DNA of 5,197 nt from an uncultured Lachnospiraceae bacterium (lineage in GTDB: Bacteria; Bacillota; Clostridia; Lachnospirales; Lachnospiraceae). The DNA lies in assembly GCA_946627575.1 (NCBI GenBank), contig CAMOVS010000123.1, positions 1 through 5,197 on the forward strand, given 5' to 3'. Both the position numbers and the translations under genes were made by a program. Under the pieces are notes generated by a model that saw only the letters and a list, made by a program, of their open reading frames with translations, did no database searches and was not told where the DNA came from. Positions 1-5,197 of this stretch are shown here, piece by piece (position 1 is the stretch's first letter; each line of letters opens with the position of its first letter).

Positions 1-559
1 GGCCATGTCCACCATGACCGGCAGCTTCTCCGCCGTCGCCCAGAACATGAGCGTCCAGCGGCTCTACGAGAAAGCTCTGGACCAGGTCATGATCTCTCCC
101 ACTCCCCTGTGGCAGTTTATCCTGGGGCAGATCATCGGCGGAGCCCTGCGAGGCATGTATTCCTCCTGCATCATCCTGCTCCTGACCATGACCATACGGA
201 CCGGCCTGGTCTACAATCTGCAGTCCTTCCTGATCCTCTTTCTGAACGGAACTGTATTTTCCACCATAGCCCTGGTCCTGTCCTTCCTGGCCAAAAGCTA
301 TTCGGATGCGCCCAAGTACAATGCCTACATCATTACACCCATGTCTTTTCTATGTAATACCTTCTTCTCCACTGATCAGATGCCGGCTGGTTTCCGCCAG
401 ATCATCGCCCTCCTGCCCCTGTCTCAGACAAGCAGCATGGTAAGAAGCATCGCCAACGGAGAGATCCCGGATTACAGAGGAGTATGGATCCTGCTGGCCT
501 ACCTGGTCATCTTTTCCACCATTTCCTTTACCTTTATCTATAAGAAGAAGAATCTCTAG
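1..559 (+). CDS. ABC-2 type transporter permease, 5'-truncated (C-terminal ~185 residues)
   Basis: This is the membrane subunit of an ABC transporter, probably an exporter of the ABC-2 (NodJ/DrrB-like) type. The frame is open at the window edge (first full codon at base 2), so the start and the first membrane helices are missing; the family is usually around 250 residues. Numbering from the Met at base 5, the segment SPTPLWQFILGQ (31-42) matches the family's conserved cytoplasmic loop before a helix. Hydrophobic helices follow at about 49-67, 72-95, 105-121 and 158-178. The stretch NTFFSTDQMPAGF (118-130) followed by LLPLSQTSSMVRSIANGE (136-153) resembles the typical re-entrant region of these permeases, and the protein ends in a basic KKKNL tail. 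Its ATPase partner is presumably encoded upstream, outside the window. It differs clearly from the second permease at 2319-3017, so it probably belongs to a separate operon. The substrate cannot be read from the sequence. Confidence 0.85.
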   Translation, partial: AMSTMTGSFSAVAQNMSVQRLYEKALDQVMISPTPLWQFILGQIIGGALRGMYSSCIILLLTMTIRTGLVYNLQSFLILFLNGTVFSTIALVLSFLAKSYSDAPKYNAYIITPMSFLCNTFFSTDQMPAGFRQIIALLPLSQTSSMVRSIANGEIPDYRGVWILLAYLVIFSTISFTFIYKKKNL

Positions 560-563
560 AGAG

Positions 564-610
564 GGCCCTGTAGCGGAATACATTTAAGAAAAACAGGCTA
601 AGATTTTTTT
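564..610 (+). terminator. Weak Rho-independent terminator candidate after the truncated permease
   Basis: CCTGT (567-571) can pair with ACAGG (593-597), extendable by G565 to C598 if C566 bulges. A run of seven T residues (604-610) follows a short gap. The loop is long (about 21 nt) and the stem is short, so this is only a plausible end for the upstream transcript. No better hairpin is seen between the stop codon at 557-559 and the next candidate promoter. Confidence 0.3.
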
Positions 611-614
611 GTAT

Positions 615-649
615 TTGATATGGAATTGAACATCAATATATAGTATAAT
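615..649 (+). promoter_or_regulatory. Candidate sigma-A-type promoter for the Phd-ABC / permease operon
   Basis: TTGATA (615-620, five of six matches to the -35 consensus) and TATAGT (639-644, five of six to the -10 consensus) are 18 bp apart. An overlapping perfect TATAAT (644-649) could be the -10 instead, but then the best-spaced -35 is poor (TGGAAT, 621-626). The site lies in the most AT-rich stretch of the window, about 145 nt upstream of the ATG at 792, which implies a leader of about 140 nt. An imperfect inverted repeat, TTGAT (615-619) and ATCAA (632-636), overlaps it and could be a repressor site. Confidence 0.4.
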
Positions 650-692
650 AAGATGTAATTTTAAGAAAAAACATCCTATTATTAGGGCTTTT

Positions 693-735
693 AACCGCGG
701 GCGGGTATCCTGCCGTATCTTCAATGCCGGTTTTT
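693..735 (+). other. Foldable 5' leader segment resembling a terminator or attenuator
   Basis: GGCGGG (700-705) pairs with CCTGCC (709-714) around a 3-nt TAT loop, with one G-T wobble. An outer stem, AACCG (693-697) with CGGTT (728-732), encloses it, and T731-T735 forms a short T run. The element lies between the candidate promoter and the start codon at 792. It may be an attenuator, a protein-binding leader or simply chance pairing. It does not resemble a riboswitch class I recognise. Confidence 0.3.
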
Positions 736-791
736 AAGCTTTAATCATTTCTTTTACCAAGGAAATCTTACAATCACGAGGTAGATGTGTT

Positions 792-2315
792 ATGACAGAT
801 CGATATTCTGTGGATGCTTTGGCACCACAATATGATGAGATTGCCGGTATATGTATGATGGGCAAGCCTGTCATCCTGACCCGGGACAAGCAGGAACTGG
901 TCCTCATGAATCCGGTGGAGTTCCGGAAGATGATGCAGCTGGTTTCCAGGATCCAGGAGACCAATAAAGAGAAAGAGATGGCCGTAGAGCATGCCGGCAA
1001 ACTGGAAAGAGAGCTGGAAAAAGTTCAGGAGGATTTGGCCCGTACAAAGAGGGAATTGGAGATCGCCCAGAAAGATTTGGCAGAAGCCAGGAAAGACCTG
1101 GATGGAGCCCGGGATGAAGCTCAAGCTGCTTCTGATTCCCAGGGTGCTGAGGGCTTCAGGAAGGCTGAGGCAGGCGATCTGGCTCCTGTTGATTCTGAAG
1201 CGGCAGCCGGGCAGATCCCGACTCCCCTACAGCCTGCTCAGACAGTTCCAGACATTCAAGATAGCAAAGAGATACAGGATGTTCAGAGCATCCAGACAGT
1301 GCAGACGGCTCAGGATGGGGCTTCTCTTATGCAGACAGAAGCTGGAGAAGACGGTCAGGTTCAGAATCCGCCATCTGCAGACTCTCAGGCAGGGGCTGAC
1401 TTTGCCGGGGAAGCCACTGCAGTGGAGACAGATACAGACATCATAGAAGGACCGGAAGCAGAGCTTCATGATCCTGCAGAGGCTTCGGTTCAGCCGATAC
1501 CCTCCATACCTGATCTGCCTGCAGGAGACCGAAAGGCCCGCTTCCTGAAAGCGGTTGCTTCTTCCCTGGAGAAACGGGCCTCCATGGCTATGGAGCCTGT
1601 GCCGGAGGGCCTGGCTATCGATGTGGAAGCCCTTACTAAGAAATACAGTGGTGTTGAGGCCAATTCCAAGCTGTCTCTTCACGTTCCTTACGGTGCTGTT
1701 TACGCTCTTTTGGGCCTTAACGGTTCAGGCCGGTCTACCCTGGTGAAGAACCTCCTGGGTCTGACCTTCCCTAATTCCGGCAGGATCGCCCTGTGCAATG
1801 CTTCCGGCAAGGAGCTGAACGATATCCGAGAGCTGACCGGTTCAGTTTTGGATGTTCCGGTTCTCTATGAACATATGAGCATCAACCAGAACATGATCTA
1901 CCGGGCCAAGCTGCTCCGCCTGAAGACCCCCAAGCCGGCGATCAAGGAAGCCTTGAAGCGCTTTGGCCTCTTCGATAAAAAGAGAAAGAAGGTCCGCACT
2001 CTTTCTTCCGGCGCCAAACAAAAGCTTGCCCTTGCCCTGGCTATTCTGGGCAATCCCGAGCTATTGATTCTGGATGAACCGCTGAAAGGTCTGGACGCTG
2101 CCGATATCGCTGTCTTCTGCGACGTGATGATGGAAATGAATGCCAAGGGAAGCACCATCCTGATTACCGATTGCCGTACCGATGGCATCGCCGGTATTGC
2201 TACCCACTATGGCATCCTCCAGGATGGTCAGCTGATCCGGGAAGTTTCGGCCAGACAGCTTCTCGAGGATCCGGTCGATCTGGATGTGGACTATCTTGCA
2301 GCAGGGGAGGTGTAG
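792..2315 (+). CDS. Fusion protein: Phd/YefM antitoxin-like domain, coiled coil, acidic linker, ABC-type ATPase domain
   Basis: This 507-residue protein probably serves as the ATPase subunit for the permease encoded just downstream. Residues 5-47 fit the Phd/YefM antitoxin pattern: a short helix region, GKPVILTRDKQELVLM (24-39), then PVEFRKM. Residues about 50-112 form a charged heptad-rich coiled coil. Residues about 113-247 are acidic and rich in Gln, Pro and Ala, with K159 the only Lys or Arg between 125 and 246. The C-terminal half (about 273-500) is an ABC ATPase of the BcrA/CcmA-like kind. Its Walker A is GLNGSGRST (308-316), with Arg314 replacing the usual Lys. The Q-loop position is D354, the signature is LSSGA (404-408), and Walker B LLILDEP (424-430) keeps D428 and E429. 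The D-loop is GLD, and the H-loop position is C461 rather than His. Ordinary BcrA-type ATPases are about 230-310 residues, so the first 270 residues are extra. The start is ATG 792, preceded by GAGGT (778-782). Internal ATG 1584 (Met265) follows a weak GGAG and could yield the ATPase domain alone. The frame is open throughout, so the fusion is real unless there is a sequence error. The function of the N-terminal half is inferred. Confidence 0.85.
   Translation: MTDRYSVDALAPQYDEIAGICMMGKPVILTRDKQELVLMNPVEFRKMMQLVSRIQETNKEKEMAVEHAGKLERELEKVQEDLARTKRELEIAQKDLAEARKDLDGARDEAQAASDSQGAEGFRKAEAGDLAPVDSEAAAGQIPTPLQPAQTVPDIQDSKEIQDVQSIQTVQTAQDGASLMQTEAGEDGQVQNPPSADSQAGADFAGEATAVETDTDIIEGPEAELHDPAEASVQPIPSIPDLPAGDRKARFLKAVASSLEKRASMAMEPVPEGLAIDVEALTKKYSGVEANSKLSLHVPYGAVYALLGLNGSGRSTLVKNLLGLTFPNSGRIALCNASGKELNDIRELTGSVLDVPVLYEHMSINQNMIYRAKLLRLKTPKPAIKEALKRFGLFDKKRKKVRTLSSGAKQKLALALAILGNPELLILDEPLKGLDAADIAVFCDVMMEMNAKGSTILITDCRTDGIAGIATHYGILQDGQLIREVSARQLLEDPVDLDVDYLAAGEV
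2304..2310 (+). promoter_or_regulatory. Strong ribosome binding site inside the end of the ATPase gene
   Basis: GGGGAGG lies within the last codons of the upstream gene, 8 nt before ATG 2319. It supports independent initiation of the permease and tight translational coupling within one operon. Confidence 0.8.
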
Positions 2316-2318
2316 AAG

Positions 2319-3017
2319 ATGTATCGTGCAGAATTCTATAAAATCATGAAAACCAAAGGGACAAAGCGGTTGATACTTCTCACCATGATTGCTTCCGCGA
2401 TTGTGGCTCTTCTTCCCCACTACCATTCTTTCGATGAGATTATAAGAGGGATGGGAGAGACGGCCCATGTATTCACATTATTCGCGGCGATCATGATCGC
2501 CACCCACGAAAACGGACGGGGAACTCTGAAGAACGTGGTATCCAGTGGTATGAAGAGGTCATCCATCTACTATGCCAAGCTGAAGATCGCCATCGTGGCT
2601 GCCATCTTCTTCTATCTGATTGATGCCGCTATTACCATGGCCATCGGACTGCTTTTCTTTGGCTATCCGATCACCATGGGGATTGCCGCCATCCTTGCCA
2701 ATGTCTTCTTCCATCTCCTGATAGTTGTTCTTGGTGCCATGCTCTACTATGCAGCGGCCAGCTTTATCGCGGATCCCATCTGGTCGGTCATGGCCTGCCT
2801 GGCTTATTTCCTATTTGCAGCGAAGGCCCTGGCAGATGTGACCAAACGTTTCAGCCTGCCTATCAAGCTGGATTCCTATGTGCTGGGAGGCATCAGTCCC
2901 TATGACATTATGAAAGCCGGGCCGATGGAGGCTGTCAGCATCCTGGTTAATGTGGCCATCGTCCTGATTATTGTCCTCTTCGTTCCTGTTCTCATGGGAA
3001 AGAGAGATTTAAGATAA
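2319..3017 (+). CDS. ABC-2 type transporter permease, six transmembrane helices (BcrB/lantibiotic-immunity-like)
   Basis: This is a 232-residue integral membrane subunit, close to the usual 230-250 residues for BcrB-like permeases. It begins with a short amphipathic cytoplasmic segment, YRAEFYKIMKTKGTKR (2-17), typical of this group. Predicted helices lie at about 18-33, 49-62, 90-113, 118-147, 154-172 and 204-226. The loop ENGRGTLKNVVSSGMKRSS (64-82) after helix 2 carries the conserved pattern (E, G-T-xK-N, S-G, R) that faces the ATPase in this family. The protein ends in the basic tail GKRDLR. It starts 3 nt after the stop of the ATPase gene, so the two proteins almost certainly act together as a transporter or transporter-like sensor, with two copies of each expected. 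Comparable pairs export or protect against peptide antibiotics such as bacitracin or lantibiotics, but the substrate here is unknown. No two-component system is visible nearby. Confidence 0.88.
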   Translation: MYRAEFYKIMKTKGTKRLILLTMIASAIVALLPHYHSFDEIIRGMGETAHVFTLFAAIMIATHENGRGTLKNVVSSGMKRSSIYYAKLKIAIVAAIFFYLIDAAITMAIGLLFFGYPITMGIAAILANVFFHLLIVVLGAMLYYAAASFIADPIWSVMACLAYFLFAAKALADVTKRFSLPIKLDSYVLGGISPYDIMKAGPMEAVSILVNVAIVLIIVLFVPVLMGKRDLR

Positions 3018-3046
3018 GGACATTTCCATTCTCTATAAGATTACGC

Positions 3047-3078
3047 AAGGGCACAGCTGTTACTTCAGCTGTGCCCTT
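3047..3078 (+). terminator. Hairpin terminator between convergent operons
   Basis: AAGGGCACAGCTG (3047-3059) and CAGCTGTGCCCTT (3066-3078) form a perfect 13-bp stem with a 6-nt TTACTT loop, 29 nt after the TAA of the permease. The following T tract is broken (ACATCTTTATCG), so termination may be imperfect or factor-assisted. It sits between convergent genes and could also stop transcripts from the minus strand, although the T tract on that side is poorer. The rest of the intergenic space up to 3174 shows nothing else I can support. Confidence 0.75.
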
Positions 3079-3174
3079 ACATCTTTATCGATTACGATTT
3101 ACCATGTTATTCCGACAATGGCCTTATAATATGACACTAGTATCGGTTTATCCTTGATCTCCCTTCAATGATCC

Positions 3175-3846
3175 CTATTCTCTGCTCTTCAGGACCTTCT
3201 TCCCTGATGCCGCTTCAAAATGGTATTTGACGATACCCAGGTCTACTTCGGTAAAAAAACCATGTCCAAGTATGTCAATGGCCGGATTTCCTCTTTTCGT
3301 TCCGATAACAAATTTCTGCTGGTTCATGGCCGTAGGCGCCAGCAGGGCGGCTTCCACCCCTCTGCGGAACCAATCGGGCATGCTGCCTTCGGTAACTACC
3401 ACATCCTCCGGAGACTTGGACTTTCGCTCCTTGCCCTGGGTCTGACCATAGCCAAGCGCAATCACTGCGCAGAGTCTTTCACCAGGTCCGATCAGTTGCT
3501 TGATTCTCTTTTTCCGGAAGGTCAGACCCACCCAGCAGGTATTCAGCCCCAACTGCTGAGCCCTCAGGACCAGCTTTTCCCCGTAATAGCCGCAGCGTTC
3601 GTCAATCTCCTCATCCTTCCTGCCTGCAAGGTAGATATAATTATTCACATTCCTGAACTTTCCATAATGAGCCAGCCGGGAGTCAAAGCCCTCCGGATCA
3701 TCGTACATGATTCCGATACTCAGGCCGCTCTCTTCATTGCATTCCTCGACACACAGATCTAATGCTGTCCTGATTTCAGGTTCAATAGGATCCTCCCTAT
3801 ACTGACGTACAGAGTGTCTCTGCCGGATGGTTTCCATGATATCCAT
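3175..3846 (-). CDS. Nitroreductase family protein (TM1586-type putative nitroreductase)
   Basis: This is a probable FMN-dependent oxidoreductase of 223 residues; the physiological substrate is unknown. Numbering from Met at 3846, the N-terminal motif RHSVRQY (10-16) is the RxSxR FMN-phosphate-binding pattern. YGKFRNVNNYI (61-71) and GYYGEKLVLRAQQLGLNTCW (86-105) are hallmarks of the TM1586 subgroup, and GYG (132-134) and APTAMNQQKF (170-179) match the second half of its FMN pocket. The subgroup looks like two nitroreductase half-modules in one chain, which fits the visible layout. The longer open frame begins at ATG 3868-3870, but GGAGG (3856-3860) lies inside that extension, 9 nt before ATG 3844-3846. 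The protein therefore more likely begins MDIMETIRQ. It lies 56 nt after the protease gene on the same strand with no clear terminator between them, so co-transcription is possible. No functional link to the protease is evident. Confidence 0.88.
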   Translation of the reverse strand: MDIMETIRQRHSVRQYREDPIEPEIRTALDLCVEECNEESGLSIGIMYDDPEGFDSRLAHYGKFRNVNNYIYLAGRKDEEIDERCGYYGEKLVLRAQQLGLNTCWVGLTFRKKRIKQLIGPGERLCAVIALGYGQTQGKERKSKSPEDVVVTEGSMPDWFRRGVEAALLAPTAMNQQKFVIGTKRGNPAIDILGHGFFTEVDLGIVKYHFEAASGKKVLKSRE

Positions 3847-3855
3847 AATCTTTTT

Positions 3856-3860
3856 CCTCC
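3856..3860 (-). promoter_or_regulatory. Ribosome binding site that fixes the nitroreductase start
   Basis: GGAGG on the minus strand, 9 nt before ATG 3844-3846. A start at ATG 3868-3870 would place this site inside the coding region and would leave no comparable site upstream, so the shorter protein is preferred. Confidence 0.75.
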
Positions 3861-3902
3861 AGTGATCCATACTTGTTTCGGTTTTACAAGGTCATTACTC
3901 TT

Positions 3903-5197
3903 CTATCTGGACTTTGCCTTGAAATAAACATAGGCTCCGTAGATTCTGACGCCATTCACCAGACGATAGGCCCTTATGCGGTAATAGTACTTTTTCTTTC
4001 TTTTTACCTTGTCCGTGTAAGACCGGGCTTTCGTCCGCTTGATGGACTTGTAGCGTCCTTTGGCCTTGGTGGCACGGGAGATCTGATAGCCGCTGGCTCC
4101 GGCCACCTTCTTCCATTTGATCTTGATCTTTTTCTTACCCTTGCGGGTTAGAATCTTAGCTGTTTTCCCCGGCAAAGGTCTACCCTTAGCTACTGCAGAT
4201 TCCTTTCCGTAGATGCGCTTATTTGCTGATACTTTATAGGCAGCCACCTTAAAATAATAATAATTGCCGCAGGTCAGACCACTGATGACGGCTGAATTCC
4301 CGGAAGTGGTCACAAGAGGTCTGTAGATCTGTCCCTTCTTCATATACAGTACATAGCCGCTGGCTCCGCTTACGCCAGACCAGGATACTTTGATCTTATT
4401 ATAAGCGGCGCTAGCTGCTTTGAGGCCGCTTACCCGACCCGGAGCCGTAGGCCGGCTGACCGTCTCTTTATCTGCCTCTGTAAAAGAAAGAAAAAGCGAA
4501 CTGCCTTCCTGAGAGGCAGAAAAAACCGGCATCCCATAGCCTATATCCGCATTAATCTTGGACTTAGCCCCCGTTGCCTGAGCCAGAGCATTGTAGACCT
4601 GACCGAAAGAATAGGAAGGATGGTAGACCTTTATCATAGCAGCAACCGCCGCTATATGCGGTGTAGCCATGGACGTCCCGCTCATAAGCCGATAGGAAGA
4701 GTTGCTCAGATAGCTTGCACTGCTAATGCCATCCCCCGGAGCTACAAAGTCCAGGGCGGCTCCGTAGTTAGAATAGGACGTTCTGGTCAACATTTTACCC
4801 TCAGCCTGGTCGCTGACGGCCGACCGCGATACGGATCCCACGCTGATCACATGCTCAGAAATAGCAGGGACAGTATAGACTTTCCCCATATCCTTTCCTT
4901 CATTGCCTGATGCAGCGCAGATGGTCACGCCGGATTGGCGGGCATATGCCAGAAAGGAATTAATATAATTATAGTAGTCTCCGGTCGTGATCTTCATGCC
5001 CAGTTCATTGTCCATCTCCCCGATGCAGTCCTTCAGATTCACTCCCACAGAGAAGTTGACGACATCAGCACCCTGTGCTACAGAGTATTCCAATGCCAGA
5101 AGCATATCACACAGACTTCCTTCCCCATTATAATTCAGAATTTTCAGAGCAAGGAATTCCACATCCTTGGATGTCCCTTCTGCCAGAATACCGGCTA
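3903..5197 (-). CDS. S8 subtilisin-like serine protease with two C-terminal Fn3-like domains, 5'-truncated
   Basis: This is a probable extracellular endopeptidase of the subtilase family. The frame remains open to the window edge: bases 5163-5195 add AGILAEGTSKD before the GTG at 5160-5162, and AGIL matches the segment just after the catalytic His motif (HGTxVAGI). The Asp, the His and any signal peptide therefore lie outside. Numbering from the GTG codon, GADVVNFSVG (31-40) is a core strand of the fold, AASGNEG (83-89) holds the oxyanion Asn87, and SGTSMATPH (161-169) holds the catalytic Ser164 (codon 4671-4673). The catalytic domain ends near 215. Two fibronectin-III-like repeats follow, at about 236-328 and 333-417; each has a GASGY motif and a YYYF/YYYR-type strand. 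The second is extremely rich in Lys and Arg. No LPXTG motif or choline-binding repeats follow, and the protein ends KAKSR. The GTG is not the true start. Substrate and anchoring are unknown. Confidence 0.9.
   Translation of the reverse strand, partial: AGILAEGTSKDVEFLALKILNYNGEGSLCDMLLALEYSVAQGADVVNFSVGVNLKDCIGEMDNELGMKITTGDYYNYINSFLAYARQSGVTICAASGNEGKDMGKVYTVPAISEHVISVGSVSRSAVSDQAEGKMLTRTSYSNYGAALDFVAPGDGISSASYLSNSSYRLMSGTSMATPHIAAVAAMIKVYHPSYSFGQVYNALAQATGAKSKINADIGYGMPVFSASQEGSSLFLSFTEADKETVSRPTAPGRVSGLKAASAAYNKIKVSWSGVSGASGYVLYMKKGQIYRPLVTTSGNSAVISGLTCGNYYYFKVAAYKVSANKRIYGKESAVAKGRPLPGKTAKILTRKGKKKIKIKWKKVAGASGYQISRATKAKGRYKSIKRTKARSYTDKVKRKKKYYYRIRAYRLVNGVRIYGAYVYFKAKSR

Noticed and set aside
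563..570. GGGCCC palindrome right after the first stop codon as a terminator
   Set aside because: A 6-bp self-complementary sequence without a loop cannot form a useful intramolecular hairpin, and no T run follows directly.
769..774. TACAAT as a -10 box just before the fusion gene
   Set aside because: No -35 at suitable spacing, and the transcript would begin on top of the ribosome binding site.
560..791. A small toxin gene partner for the Phd-like domain
   Set aside because: No open frame with a ribosome binding site is visible in this gap, and neither flanking gene resembles RelE, ParE, Doc or YoeB.
991..1446. 151-residue open frame within the fusion gene in another frame
   Set aside because: It overlaps the coiled coil and low-complexity linker, where biased composition keeps other frames open. 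Its product is a Trp/Arg/Leu-rich sequence without domain features. It is not a hidden toxin gene as far as I can see.
3125..3130. Perfect TATAAT in the convergent intergenic region
   Set aside because: There is no acceptable -35 at 16-18 bp spacing, and no gene follows on the plus strand.
3220..3762. 180-residue open frame on the plus strand
   Set aside because: It lies antisense to the well-supported nitroreductase, has no recognisable domain, and no ribosome binding site of note. It is a by-product of the codon use of the real gene.
5160..5162. GTG as the start of the protease gene
   Set aside because: The frame continues upstream to the window edge with AGILAEGTSKD, which matches the subtilase segment following the catalytic His, so the gene is truncated by the window and does not start here.

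Overview
The window looks like part of a low-to-mid GC Gram-positive genome, most likely a gut-type Clostridia or Lachnospiraceae member. This is inferred from strong GGAGG-type ribosome binding sites, BcrA/BcrB-like ABC genes, and a secreted subtilisin-like protease with the GASGY-type fibronectin-III-like repeats that are common in Lachnospiraceae surface proteins. No rRNA or other marker gene is present, so the assignment is only a suggestion.

Layout. Bases 1-559 (+) are the 3' part of an ABC-2 type permease whose start lies outside the window. Bases 560-791 are an AT-rich intergenic region with a weak terminator candidate, a promoter candidate and a leader that can fold. Bases 792-2315 (+) encode an unusual 507-aa protein with a Phd/YefM antitoxin-like N-terminus, a coiled coil, a long acidic low-complexity linker and a C-terminal ABC ATPase domain with several altered catalytic motifs. 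It is followed after one sense codon, in the same reading frame, by a six-helix ABC-2 permease (2319-3017). A 13-bp perfect hairpin (3047-3078) closes this operon. On the minus strand a 5'-truncated S8 protease with two Fn3-like domains (3903-5197) precedes a TM1586-type nitroreductase (3175-3846). That pair is convergent with the ABC operon.

How the genes may work together. The 792-3017 pair probably forms one transporter-like complex: an ATPase subunit with an added N-terminal regulatory or oligomerisation module, and a matching membrane subunit. The Phd-like domain belongs to a family that often binds DNA and represses its own operon, and an imperfect inverted repeat overlaps the candidate promoter. 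This allows the hypothesis of a membrane-tethered or ATP-sensing autoregulator. No toxin gene is visible nearby. The fusion, together with Walker A Lys to Arg and H-loop His to Cys changes, is the most noteworthy content of the window. The protease and nitroreductase genes are close enough to be co-transcribed but have no evident functional link.
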